35,671 bases of DNA from Synechococcales cyanobacterium PMM_0072 (GCA_949127675.1 CASBPY010000035.1:1-35671), one strand, 5' to 3'. Shown: positions 26,731 through 35,671, numbered from the stretch's first letter. Notes: generated by a model not told the origin, from the letters alone. Numbers and translations are program-made.

Positions 26731-28116
26731 TTAATTTAAGCCAGACAAACCCACGCCCAAACCGAGAGCTTGTCTAGCTCCAGCATCGAAGAGGGGATCG
26801 ATCGATTTAATCTGCGCTCGATACTTGCTAGCTTGTGCTGATTGCCCGCTAGCTTGAGCGATAACGGCTGCTCGATCGGTTATTGCTGGATCTCGAATCC
26901 CTGACTTTAATGCCGACTCGATCGCCTGTTGTGCCGCTGGTATCTGTCCCAGTTGGAAGTATGCCGCCGCCAACGTGTCCCAGGTTTCGGGATCTTGGCG
27001 AGTCTTGATTTCGGCTTGCATCAAGGCTAAAGCCTCGGCAATGTCGTCGCCCTGTGCCCGCTCTAGTAATAATTGCGCCAACTCACGCCGATGTCCAAAG
27101 CCAGTTAGATCGGATCGCAATTTTGACACCGCTAGTTCCCAGGTTTGATTGGCTTGAGTCGTTTTGCCTTGGAGCTGCTGTACCCGCGCCAAGCCCCTAA
27201 TCGCAACATGGTTGTAGACAGTTGGGGCTTGCTGATTGATCGCAAAAAATCGATCGTATAATTCAATTGCCCGTTCTCGATCCGTTGTCTGAGTGGGGTT
27301 GGCTTGCCATTTCCGAACAGATAATTCAGCTAAATTTAATAATGCTGGCGAGTATCTAGGCAAAATATCCAGGGCTGATTGATATAATTCCTCTGCCTGC
27401 TGGAGTTGTCCCCGCTTATAGTACAATCGTCCCAATAATGTCCGCACCCAAGCCGAACTTTCGATTTCCCCTGGTTCCTCCGCCGCAATCGCCGCTGTAA
27501 AATCGCGAATCGCCGCTTGATCTTGTCCTTGAGCTACTTCTACCAAAGCTTTCAGTGCCAAGTTACCCAGGGTAGGGACTTTTAGAGCCAGAGTAGCCGC
27601 AGTTTTGCGAGCAGTTGTGGCATCACCTAGAGCTAGGTGACTGGTGGTTAGTAGCGACAGAGCTTCAGCTTCAGGCGGAAGTTGCTTGAGCAGGGATAGG
27701 GCTTGGGCAAAGTCATGTTTGGCGGTTGCTACTTTGGCGAGGACAACAATTGCGCTGTAATTATGGACAGATAAATGGACTAGGGATTGTTGCGCCATTT
27801 GTTCTGCCAGTAGATACCAACTACTTTCTCCCGTCGCTCGTGCCATTTTGAGGTAATTTTGGGCTAGTGCTGCCCGTTCCAATCCAGCGGTTGGTTGCTG
27901 TTGGATTTTTTGCTGGTGAAAGGCGATTTCCTGGCGAATATTTTTGGTAACACTGCTGGCTTCTGGACGTAAAAAGCGATACTTCCAAATTGAATCGGGG
28001 CGAGGTACCGAAGCAGGGATGCTATAAAATGCGATCGAAACACCAATTCCTAGAAAAGCAGCAATTGAGCGCAATTTAGTTGGGGCTGATAATTTGTTGA
28101 TGGTAGGAAGTTGCAT
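26731..28116 (-). CDS. Tetratricopeptide-repeat protein
   Basis: TPR units e.g. WVRTLLGRLYYKRGQLQQAEELYQSALDILPRYSPALLNLAELSV, DTLAAAYFQLGQIPAAQQAIESALKSG. N-terminal membrane anchor. Confidence 0.85.
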   Translation of the reverse strand: MQLPTINKLSAPTKLRSIAAFLGIGVSIAFYSIPASVPRPDSIWKYRFLRPEASSVTKNIRQEIAFHQQKIQQQPTAGLERAALAQNYLKMARATGESSWYLLAEQMAQQSLVHLSVHNYSAIVVLAKVATAKHDFAQALSLLKQLPPEAEALSLLTTSHLALGDATTARKTAATLALKVPTLGNLALKALVEVAQGQDQAAIRDFTAAIAAEEPGEIESSAWVRTLLGRLYYKRGQLQQAEELYQSALDILPRYSPALLNLAELSVRKWQANPTQTTDRERAIELYDRFFAINQQAPTVYNHVAIRGLARVQQLQGKTTQANQTWELAVSKLRSDLTGFGHRRELAQLLLERAQGDDIAEALALMQAEIKTRQDPETWDTLAAAYFQLGQIPAAQQAIESALKSGIRDPAITDRAAVIAQASGQSAQASKYRAQIKSIDPLFDAGARQALGLGVGLSGLN

Positions 28117-28210
28117 AATTGATCAATAGTAAATAGTAATCAGAATTAAATATTGTTGATGCTATAAATATTAAAATGACTAGGCGATTGCTTAAATAGT
28201 GATCGATCGA

Positions 28211-28759
28211 TTAGCGGAGTTCGATCGTTGGTTGATTATCAACGAGAGAGGTTTCTTTGATCTGAGTAGTTGGTGGGATTAGAGTTGTTGAAGTTTTAGG
28301 CATTGCAGCAGGAGCTGTGCCAATGTTCATCGAGCCTTGTTTCATTTCGGCGATCAGCACAGTCGGATTGCTGTAGCCTAGTCTTGGAGCTAATAAAATT
28401 GCTAAACCACGGGCTAATTCAAGTTTGTTTTGGGCGATCGCATCTGCTAAACTAGTCATTAATGTGCGATTATCATCCAATTTTTGTTTGGTTCTTTCTG
28501 CTTCCACTTGAGCGACTTCGGGTGGATTTGGTCGCCAAGTTACGCCTAATTGCCAGCGCAGATTATTGCCACTAGATGGAGAACTACTCCCGAAGCCGTT
28601 ACCGAAGGAATTATCATTATTTGCTGAACCAAAATCGAGCTTCACACAAACTCCAGAGCAACTATCTGAGCCAGAAGAAAACGAGGAAAATTGAGCATGA
28701 GCAGGAGCGGCAACGATCGCCATTCCGAAGATTAGAGTAGAAAGAATGGTGTACTTCAT
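28211..28759 (-). CDS. Small secreted protein of unknown function
   Basis: Signal peptide MKYTILSTLIFGMAIVAAPAHA; Ser/Gly/Asn-rich region; LADAIAQNKLELARGLAILLAPRLGY. Confidence 0.65.
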   Translation of the reverse strand: MKYTILSTLIFGMAIVAAPAHAQFSSFSSGSDSCSGVCVKLDFGSANNDNSFGNGFGSSSPSSGNNLRWQLGVTWRPNPPEVAQVEAERTKQKLDDNRTLMTSLADAIAQNKLELARGLAILLAPRLGYSNPTVLIAEMKQGSMNIGTAPAAMPKTSTTLIPPTTQIKETSLVDNQPTIELR

Positions 28760-28783
28760 GGTGAATAATTTGATCTAAAAGAT

Positions 28784-28810
28784 ACTGGGAGTATCGATCG
28801 AACTCCCAGT
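28784..28810. repeat. Perfect inverted repeat ACTGGGAGT-ATCGATCGA-ACTCCCAGT
   Basis: 9-bp arms, 9-nt loop, immediately upstream of the 28759 start. Confidence 0.75.
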
Positions 28811-28962
28811 TCATTTACAATAGTTATACTTTGAGTGGTCATAAACTGGAGTTTAGAGAATGAGAAAAATCTTGAGTGTAATTGCTTCCCCCTATTCCCT
28901 ATCCCCTGTAAACACCAGCAATCTATGACCATGCAGAGTATAGTGATAGCACTAGTAACTAG

Positions 28963-30180
28963 CTAATTTGGCAAAGCTAAATAAGGGAAATCCCCCTCCA
29001 AAGCTTTGTGTCCTTGAGCGAGATTACTTCCTTCATAAGAAACGTTATCGCCCTTAACTTTACCGTCAGTTAGTACGCTCAAAGTGACATCAATCACATC
29101 ATCCTTGAGCATCCGCCCCCGAATTGGACTACCTTTTCCATTCAGAGCATTGGCGTAGCCACTAGCTCCAGTAGTGTCGATTCGCATCACATCGGGTAAG
29201 AACGCACCTAATAAAGCTTTGGTTCGATCGTCATTATTTCCCAATGCTTTGAGCGTGCGGATTGCTTCTGTTCCAATCGGCCCCGCCGCTGGGCTGAGAT
29301 CGGCAGTCGGTGGTACGCTGTTGAAGGCATTGAGTAAGCTATTGCTAACGACTAAGCCTTCATTGATGGCTGGACGAGCCAAGCGTTCCACCTGCTGATA
29401 TTTGCCATTGCCATCTCTGAGCGAGATTGTCTGCCAGATATCGTAGGTTTTCGCGCCATCTTTGCCTGAGAGAAATTCCTGAGGAATTCGGAGGGCAATT
29501 GAATTGACGTTATAACCCTTAAATGAGTCAAGTGCTTGATCGGGAGCACGGAAACCAACGCTTGGCCCGGTGCCTAATGCACCAGCACGGACGCGGAAAA
29601 ACTGTTCCACATCGAAAAAGAATGGATCTTCCCGCAACCCTGCAAAGACGGCAATCTTAGCACCATTTGCAGCGAGTTGATTGACGTATGTTTTCTCATT
29701 TAGAGCAGTAGTCCGCATATTTGAAGCAGAAATTTCTTTACCATCTTTGATGACGGTAAATTTGATTTGCTGCTGGTTCCGATTGTTTGGTGCGCCAAAT
29801 TCAAACCGGAGGGTGATATCTTCTTGACCCGTAGGAGTAGCCTCTTTGTCGCCAACACGAGTTAGTTTAAACTCGTAACGGGCGTTGGTGCTAAAGAAGT
29901 ACTGTTGACGGGCAATCGATCGAGGATTGCTATTCATCGTCAAGATCAGATCGCCATCTCTGGCATTCGGATTTTGGTCTTTTTCGCGAAATGCGTATAA
30001 GTCGGTGAGGTTGAGGTTACGACCTTTGGTATCAACTTCTCCGTCATCGTGATCGGATGCCACTAAAGCCTTTGGCAAGCTAGTTGCAACTAGCAGTGCA
30101 GCGATCGAAATCGCCCCTACAATTAGAGAGTTTGTCCGATTAAGTTGGATAAATTTAGGCAATGAAAGAGACATATACAA
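28963..30180 (-). CDS. DUF4331 domain-containing secreted protein
   Basis: ASDHDDGEVDTKGRNLNLTDLYAFREKDQNPNARDGDLILTMNSNP...RYEFKLTRVGD. Signal/anchor at N-terminus. Confidence 0.88.
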   Translation of the reverse strand: MYMSLSLPKFIQLNRTNSLIVGAISIAALLVATSLPKALVASDHDDGEVDTKGRNLNLTDLYAFREKDQNPNARDGDLILTMNSNPRSIARQQYFFSTNARYEFKLTRVGDKEATPTGQEDITLRFEFGAPNNRNQQQIKFTVIKDGKEISASNMRTTALNEKTYVNQLAANGAKIAVFAGLREDPFFFDVEQFFRVRAGALGTGPSVGFRAPDQALDSFKGYNVNSIALRIPQEFLSGKDGAKTYDIWQTISLRDGNGKYQQVERLARPAINEGLVVSNSLLNAFNSVPPTADLSPAAGPIGTEAIRTLKALGNNDDRTKALLGAFLPDVMRIDTTGASGYANALNGKGSPIRGRMLKDDVIDVTLSVLTDGKVKGDNVSYEGSNLAQGHKALEGDFPYLALPN

Positions 30181-30221
30181 TCCTTTAATATTGGTAGGAT
30201 GGGCAAATCTTTTGATTCATC

Positions 30222-30256
30222 TGGGTATACGATCCTAATTCCAGAATGGATCTCTC
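30222..30256 (-). promoter_or_regulatory. Putative ECF sigma promoter of the DUF4331 gene: GAGAGATCCA-N15-CGTATACCCA
   Basis: Bipartite elements and spacing identical to 31678-31712; ends 42 bp from the start codon. Confidence 0.75.
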
Positions 30257-30275
30257 GGTGCGGGGAGAGTGTCAA

Positions 30276-31649
30276 TTAAGCTTTAAAACTAGCTGTAATA
30301 ACTAGATCGTTAAAGTCTCGATCGCCGCCACCATAGAGATCTTCTACTCCAAAAGTATTATTACCAATCAATCGAAAATGATCCGTCCGATCGGGGTTCG
30401 CGCCAATATAGTTAAAGTAAGCATGAATGTCATTGGCACCACCACCATTGCTTGGATTTTTATTGACAAAATCAGTTAATGAACCTTGGGCGACAACTAC
30501 TGGAGCGTAAATTTTGCCACCGACGATATCTTGGTTAAGTTTGCTATCGGTTTTACTTGCTTGAAGAACGGCACTTTTAATTGCTTCAGTGGCATAATTT
30601 GGATCACCTGGTTTGAGCATAGTGCCATTGGCAAGTAGAATGCTGCCGATCGCATCTTCAACCGCATAAAAACCAATATTATTGTTATAAGCTGCTGAAC
30701 TTGTGGTCGTAATATCTACCTTGAGCGTTTGTCCACCAAAATCAGTCAGATCGAGTGTCCGTCCTTGGGCCAAATCTTGAGATTTACTACCAATTGGTGT
30801 ATTGACACCAACACCATCTAATTTGGTCACATTCAAGACTAATTGATCATTATTTACCGATACTTGATATCCATCATTAGTGCTATTACTAGTCACTTTA
30901 ATCGGACTATTGCCATTAGCATCCGGCAGGGCAAACAGAATATTAGTTGGTGTTTTACCATCAGCAATCTGCTGCTGCACTTGAGCGATCGATCCATCTT
31001 GGACTTGGAAAAATTCGTAAGTTTTACTGGCATCTAAGCTAATCTCTCGCTTGGCAGGATTAAAGAAACTACCATCTAAGGTCGAGAAAATTGGTTTAGC
31101 TCGACCCAGTAAGGCTTGGAGATATCCAGTCGTGCCAGGGGCGATTCCCCCGACCTTCCCAGTGAAATCGTCGATCTCTACGATCCCAATTTCATTGACT
31201 TTACTACCTGGTTTTTGACTAAATGCACTAATCCCAAACCCGTTACCGCTAGTATCGGTGGTGAATAGATTTTTATCGAGGTTGATACCGAGAATCGACA
31301 GTACCGAAGTTGGAGTTGGAGTTGCAGTTACCTCGGCATTTAAGCTGACAATATTAGTTAGATCGCTAACTAAAGTGTTCTGAACGGTCGCTAATTGGGT
31401 AGTACCAAACTTGATAGTCGCATCTTGACCAGTTTGAACTGTGGTGATATCGCTGGATTTACCACCAATCGGTAAATCGATTTGAATCGTATCCTCCAAC
31501 GGTGCAAAATCAGTAATCGTATTTGGTGTTTGGGGGAGATTTATAGCTGATAGCTCAAATATATCCGCACCCAAACCACCCGTGAGCGTATTACCACCCG
31601 CACCACCCAAAATAATATCGTCCCCAGCGGTACCGTTAATGATTGCCAT
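30276..31649 (-). CDS. RTX (hemolysin-type Ca-binding repeat) and DUF4114 domain protein
   Basis: INGTAGDDIILGGAGGNTLTGGLGADIFEL...ITDFAPLEDTIQI at N-terminus; C-terminal FRLIGNNTFGVEDLYGGGDRDFNDLVITASF. Confidence 0.87.
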   Translation of the reverse strand: MAIINGTAGDDIILGGAGGNTLTGGLGADIFELSAINLPQTPNTITDFAPLEDTIQIDLPIGGKSSDITTVQTGQDATIKFGTTQLATVQNTLVSDLTNIVSLNAEVTATPTPTSVLSILGINLDKNLFTTDTSGNGFGISAFSQKPGSKVNEIGIVEIDDFTGKVGGIAPGTTGYLQALLGRAKPIFSTLDGSFFNPAKREISLDASKTYEFFQVQDGSIAQVQQQIADGKTPTNILFALPDANGNSPIKVTSNSTNDGYQVSVNNDQLVLNVTKLDGVGVNTPIGSKSQDLAQGRTLDLTDFGGQTLKVDITTTSSAAYNNNIGFYAVEDAIGSILLANGTMLKPGDPNYATEAIKSAVLQASKTDSKLNQDIVGGKIYAPVVVAQGSLTDFVNKNPSNGGGANDIHAYFNYIGANPDRTDHFRLIGNNTFGVEDLYGGGDRDFNDLVITASFKA

Positions 31650-31677
31650 GTTAGTTTCCTTCCAAGCTGATTGTAGA

Positions 31678-31712
31678 TGGGTATACGCAGCTACTGCTCA
31701 ACTGGATCTCTC
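31678..31712 (-). promoter_or_regulatory. Putative ECF sigma promoter of the DUF4114 gene: GAGAGATCCA-N15-CGTATACCCA
   Basis: Same -35-like and -10-like blocks and same 15-nt spacer as 30222-30256; ends 29 bp from the start codon. Confidence 0.75.
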
Positions 31713-31772
31713 AATATTGGCAATCGTCGGCTAAACTAAAGCTATCCCAGCAATCCCAATCCTGTATCGTCA

Positions 31773-32327
31773 ATGGTTGCAGCCCAGCAGTTAGTCAGCC
31801 AAATCGCCGCTGGAGATCGGCAAGCATTATCTCAGCTTTACGATCGATATTCGCGGATGGTTTACGCGATCGCCTGGAAGAGTCTAAACTCAGTAGAGGA
31901 CTGTGAAGAAGTTGTTTTAGATGTCTTTGCTCAAGTGTGGAAAATTGCCGATAGATTTGATCCTGATAAGGGTTCCGTCGATCAGTGGATTTTCACCCTC
32001 GCTCGCAGTCGGATTATCGATCGGTTGCGTAAAATTCAACGTCTTAATAAAGTTAATACCGCCATCGCTATCGGAAAAGAGATCGAATTTCCCACTACGA
32101 GCGTAGATCCACTTGAATCAGTAGAAATTGCCGAACGACGAAAACAAGTAATCACCGCATTAGATCTGATTCCCGCCGCACAGGGTCAAGTAATTGAGAT
32201 GGCGTACTATCAAGGTTTAACTCATACTGAAATTGCCGCAGCCATTGGACTTTCACCAGGAACTGTCAAAACTAGGATTCGGCTGGGATTGAGTAAGCTC
32301 AGGGTGCAATTCGACAGGGAGTTATAA
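31773..32327 (+). CDS. ECF-type RNA polymerase sigma factor
   Basis: QALSQLYDRYSRMVYAIAWKSLNSVEDCEEVVLDVFAQVW...FDPDKGSVDQWIFTLARSRIIDRLR (region 2); MAYYQGLTHTEIAAAIGLSPGTVKTRIRLGLSKLR (region 4). Confidence 0.95.
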   Translation: MVAAQQLVSQIAAGDRQALSQLYDRYSRMVYAIAWKSLNSVEDCEEVVLDVFAQVWKIADRFDPDKGSVDQWIFTLARSRIIDRLRKIQRLNKVNTAIAIGKEIEFPTTSVDPLESVEIAERRKQVITALDLIPAAQGQVIEMAYYQGLTHTEIAAAIGLSPGTVKTRIRLGLSKLRVQFDREL

Positions 32328-32386
32328 ATCAATAGATGGATAAATAGTAAGCATAAACCAATCTAATCAGCCCCGCCGCTACAGTT

Positions 32387-32995
32387 ATGATGAATGATGA
32401 CCACCGCTGTTTTGCCGAACTTGCGCCATTATACGCGCTCGATCTGCTTGATCTTGACGAACGAATCTGGGTAGAAGCACAAGTTTTGGAGTTTCCAGAT
32501 TTGGCTGAAGAATTGGCAAGCTATCAAGCTGCGGTAGGAGTTATTCCTTATGGTGCTCCCACGATGCCGATGGCAGCAGATCTCAAGGATCGATTATTTG
32601 ATCGGTTGGGACTAAATCCTGTTGAAGCTATCCCTGAAATATCGCCAGCAGTGCCGCCAGATCTCAAAATGTTTACAATCAGATCGGCTGATCTAGATTG
32701 GCAGCCGCGCCGAATTGAAGGAGTACAAGCTGTGGTGTTATTTCGCGATGAAATAAATAGAACCCAACATTTACTCGTCAAAGCTGCGGCTGGAGTCGTC
32801 TATCCATTTCACCAACACGCGGGGATTGAAGAGATCTATATGTTGGAAGGAGAACTAATCATCGACGATCAAGTTTATCTGGCTGGCGACTATATTCGAT
32901 CGTATCCCAATTCCATCCACGCGCCATCAACCAGTATTGGTTGTAAGTTTTTGATTAGGGCTTGTATCGATGATAATTATGATTTAGCGATGTAG
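32387..32995 (+). CDS. ChrR-like cupin anti-sigma factor
   Basis: N-terminal anti-sigma-like helices (ELAPLYALDLLDLDERIWVEAQVLEFPDLAEELASYQAAV) and C-terminal cupin (YPFHQHAGIEEIYMLEGELIIDDQVYLAGDYIRSYPNSIHAPST); directly downstream of the ECF sigma gene. Confidence 0.87.
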   Translation: MMNDDHRCFAELAPLYALDLLDLDERIWVEAQVLEFPDLAEELASYQAAVGVIPYGAPTMPMAADLKDRLFDRLGLNPVEAIPEISPAVPPDLKMFTIRSADLDWQPRRIEGVQAVVLFRDEINRTQHLLVKAAAGVVYPFHQHAGIEEIYMLEGELIIDDQVYLAGDYIRSYPNSIHAPSTSIGCKFLIRACIDDNYDLAM

Positions 32996-33003
32996 GATGA
33001 CAC

Positions 33004-33036
33004 AAAAACCCGACTTTTTGGCAAAGTCGGGTTTTT
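33004..33036. terminator. Bidirectional intrinsic terminator AAAAACCCGACTTT-TTGGC-AAAGTCGGGTTTTT
   Basis: 14-bp perfect arms between convergent genes. Confidence 0.92.
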
Positions 33037-33056
33037 AACCACACTAATTTTATTAT

Positions 33057-34199
33057 CTATTTCCCAAATCCTTTCCCAGCCATTGTCTTATCAGTAGTCA
33101 AACAGTTTTCCAACTGCTTGCGAATTTTGTCATTATCTAAATCCTGACCAATAATTACAAACTTAGTTTGGGGTTCACCCTTCCACTGTTCATCATCGAT
33201 CGAGAACCGTTTACCGCAGAGATGAAAGACATGACATTTATCACTTTCATCAAACCATAAAAACCCTTTAGCACGGAAGATATTTACAGTCAATTGATTG
33301 TCTAAGAAATGCTGAAACTTGCGGAGCATGAATGGTCGATCGCTCACAAATGACATTGAGGTAAAACCATCATTATCTAAGTGATGTGAATGATCATGTC
33401 CATGATGATCGTGGGAGTGATCGTGTTCACACTTATTATGGTCATGATCGCAATTACTATGGTCTTCTTTGTCCGCTGCATGTGCATGATCATGATGGTC
33501 GTGAGTATGGCTGTGGTCATCATGCTTAGCTGGTGCAGCTAGATACTTATCAGACTCAAATAACCCGACACTGAGGATCATCGGTAGAGATACTTGTGAT
33601 TTGGTTGTGCGAATGATCCGCGCCCCTTCTTTCATATCTCGCAGCCGCACTTCCAACAAATCTACATCTGCTTCATCAACTAAATCAGTCTTATTGAGTA
33701 GGATAATATCTCCATAAGTAATCTGACTTTGAGCAGCTTCACTATTAAATAAATCGATGCTAAAATTTGCGGCATCAACTAAAGTAATAATCGAATCTAG
33801 CCGTGTTAAATCTCTTAGCTCTGTACCTAAAAAAGTCAGTGCCACAGGTAACGGATCGGCCACTCCGGTAGTTTCAACAACTAAATAATCAATCTGTTCC
33901 GATCGAGCCAAGACTTTATGCACCGCATTGACCAAATCCTCATTGATCGTGCAGCAAATACAACCATTATTTAACTCCACCATATCTTCACCCGTCGCGA
34001 CAATCAGATCGTTGTCGATGCCGATTTCACCAAATTCATTAACAAGCACCGCTGTTTTGATACCCTGCTGGTTTTGGAGGATATGATTGAGCAGCGTAGT
34101 CTTCCCACTACCAAGAAATCCCGTAATAATCGTCACAGGTACCAGTTTCTGTTCTACGTCAATGATTTCAAGAGTTGGAGCGATTGTAGTTGAAGTCAT
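33057..34199 (-). CDS. COG0523 (CobW-family) GTPase metallochaperone with His/Asp-rich loop
   Basis: VTIITGFLGSGKTTLLNHIL, NGCICCTINEDL, DYLVVETTGVADP, LLNKTDL; metal-binding HDDHSHTHDHHDHAHAADKEDHSNCDHDHNKCEHDHSHDHHGHDHSHH. Start placed at MTSTTIAP. Confidence 0.93.
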   Translation of the reverse strand: MTSTTIAPTLEIIDVEQKLVPVTIITGFLGSGKTTLLNHILQNQQGIKTAVLVNEFGEIGIDNDLIVATGEDMVELNNGCICCTINEDLVNAVHKVLARSEQIDYLVVETTGVADPLPVALTFLGTELRDLTRLDSIITLVDAANFSIDLFNSEAAQSQITYGDIILLNKTDLVDEADVDLLEVRLRDMKEGARIIRTTKSQVSLPMILSVGLFESDKYLAAPAKHDDHSHTHDHHDHAHAADKEDHSNCDHDHNKCEHDHSHDHHGHDHSHHLDNDGFTSMSFVSDRPFMLRKFQHFLDNQLTVNIFRAKGFLWFDESDKCHVFHLCGKRFSIDDEQWKGEPQTKFVIIGQDLDNDKIRKQLENCLTTDKTMAGKGFGK

Positions 34200-34363
34200 A
34201 AAAGTATGAGTTGGGATTGTACGGGAATTCGCAGTCAATAGATGGCAAACTTAAAGTAGAGCAATTGTCTATGCTCTGACCAGTCACTAGTCATTTTAAC
34301 CTTTATTTGAGAGTCTAATCCTCTAACTCTTCGCTCCCACCTCCCTGTCTTTTCTCGCTAAAC

Positions 34364-34380
34364 CCTCGGCAAAGCCGAGG
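34364..34380. repeat. Hairpin CCTCGGC-AAA-GCCGAGG
   Basis: 7-bp perfect arms upstream of cysS; typical dispersed intergenic palindrome. Confidence 0.6.
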
Positions 34381-34415
34381 AGCGCGAGCCGCAACTCCCA
34401 ACTCCCAACTTTTCT

Positions 34416-35671
34416 ATGAGCCTCAACATTTACAACACCCTCTCCAGAACCAAAGAGCCGTTTCAAACCTTGACACCCAACCAGGTGAAAATGTACTGCT
34501 GTGGGGTGACTGTATATGACTATTGCCATCTTGGACACGCTCGATCGTCGATCGTCTGGGATACTGTGCGGCGTTATCTCCAATGGCGGGGCTACAAGGT
34601 TGAGTATGTCCAGAATTTTACCGATATCGACGACAAGATCCTCAATCGCGCCGAGCTTGAACAAAGCTCGATGACTGCGGTAGCTGAAAAATATACTGCG
34701 GCATATTTTGAGGATATGCACAGCCTCAATGTCTCCGATGCCGATAGCTATCCCCTCGCCACCAAACATATTCAAGAAATTCAAGATTTAATTAGGGATC
34801 TTGAACAAAAAGGATTTGCCTATACCGTAGACGGGGATGTCTATTTCCGTGTACGGAAAGATCTTGAATATGGCAAACTCTCCAAACGCAATCTCGACGA
34901 TCTTCGTGCTGGAGCAGGGGAAAGAATCGAAGCCGCCGATCCCGACCAAATCAAGAAAGAAGATCCCTTTGATTTTGCCCTGTGGAAGGCCGCTAAACCA
35001 GGCGAACCAGCATGGGAGTCTCCCTGGGGAAATGGACGACCAGGCTGGCATATTGAATGCTCTGCGATGATCCGCAAGCAGTTGGGCGAAACGATCGATA
35101 TCCATTGCGGCGGTAACGATCTGGTTTTCCCCCATCACGAAAATGAAATCGCCCAATCCGAATGCGCTCACGACAGTCCTTTATCCACTTACTGGATGCA
35201 CAATGGGATGGTGAATATCGGTGGTGAAAAAATGTCTAAATCCTTGGGGAACTTTACAACCATCCGTAAGTTACTCAACGATTACCACGATCTCAATGGT
35301 CACAAAGTCGAGATCGATCCGATGACTGTTCGGTTATTTGTGCTCACCGCTCAATATCGTAAACCGATCGATTTTAACGAAGCATCGATCACAGCCGCCG
35401 GACAAAGCTGGCAGACAATCAAGGATGGCTTGTTATTCGGTTATGAATTTGGTAAGAAATTAGGCTGGACTACTCTCGATCCGCTTTCAGTAATACAAAT
35501 AGCTAGAACCACAGACGAAGTTGACAGATTTCGCGCTGCTGTCGATGATGATTTCAATTTTGCCGAAGGTTTGGTGGTAATATTTGAACTCGCCAAAGAA
35601 TTGCGGAAAGTGGGAAACATTATTGCCCACGATAGCGAACAAACAGTAGATCCAACTCTACTCAAAGATAA
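34416..35671 (+). CDS. cysS: Cysteinyl-tRNA synthetase, truncated by window end
   Basis: MSLNIYNTLSRTKEPFQTLTPNQVKMYCCGVTVYDYCHLGHARSSIVWDTVRRYLQ...GRPGWHIECSAMI...GGNDLVFPHHENEIAQSE...GEKMSKSLGNF. Open to the window end, hence absent from the ORF track. Confidence 0.97.
   Translation, partial: MSLNIYNTLSRTKEPFQTLTPNQVKMYCCGVTVYDYCHLGHARSSIVWDTVRRYLQWRGYKVEYVQNFTDIDDKILNRAELEQSSMTAVAEKYTAAYFEDMHSLNVSDADSYPLATKHIQEIQDLIRDLEQKGFAYTVDGDVYFRVRKDLEYGKLSKRNLDDLRAGAGERIEAADPDQIKKEDPFDFALWKAAKPGEPAWESPWGNGRPGWHIECSAMIRKQLGETIDIHCGGNDLVFPHHENEIAQSECAHDSPLSTYWMHNGMVNIGGEKMSKSLGNFTTIRKLLNDYHDLNGHKVEIDPMTVRLFVLTAQYRKPIDFNEASITAAGQSWQTIKDGLLFGYEFGKKLGWTTLDPLSVIQIARTTDEVDRFRAAVDDDFNFAEGLVVIFELAKELRKVGNIIAHDSEQTVDPTLLKD

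Noticed and set aside
34323-35665. Minus-strand ORFs 34323..34784, 34788..35171, 34841..35077, 35441..35665
   Set aside because: Antisense to cysS, which is clearly coding on the plus strand but open at the window end.
1-35671. CRISPR arrays, tRNA or rRNA genes, intact transposases
   Set aside because: No regularly spaced repeats with spacers, no tRNA/rRNA signatures and no transposase reading frames recognised by eye; a tRNAscan/Infernal run would be needed to exclude them formally.

Overview
35.7 kb window from a cyanobacterial chromosome (inferred from hmpF, ndhF, the NtcA-type promoter, HIP1 octamers and intergenic heptamer repeats). Left edge (1-3.7 kb): a class II (double-glycine) peptide-secretion locus on the minus strand. 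It has an AraC-family regulator, four short GG-leader precursors (three of them tandem paralogues) and a C39-peptidase ABC transporter truncated by the window edge. Middle: hisB; a Nif11-like small protein with a previously uncalled 46-aa ORF; a DUF1778/GNAT toxin-antitoxin pair; nirB-nirD behind a textbook NtcA promoter; a cobalamin adenosyltransferase; a DUF2227 protein; a type IV pilus chemotaxis-like operon (CheY, CheW, MCP, CheA) divergent from hmpF; and ndhF. Right: HupE/UreJ-like, TPR, small secreted, DUF4331 and RTX/DUF4114 proteins next to a divergent ECF sigma/ChrR-like anti-sigma pair, then a COG0523 GTPase and cysS (truncated). The two most notable observations are: (1) the AraC regulator ends in a C-terminal tail carrying the same LWxx(L/I)xxxQxxxxxGG leader motif as the adjacent precursors, followed by a 20-aa putative cargo peptide; (2) an identical bipartite motif GAGAGATCCA-N15-CGTATACCCA lies directly upstream of both the DUF4331 and DUF4114 genes, a likely promoter for the adjacent ECF sigma factor.
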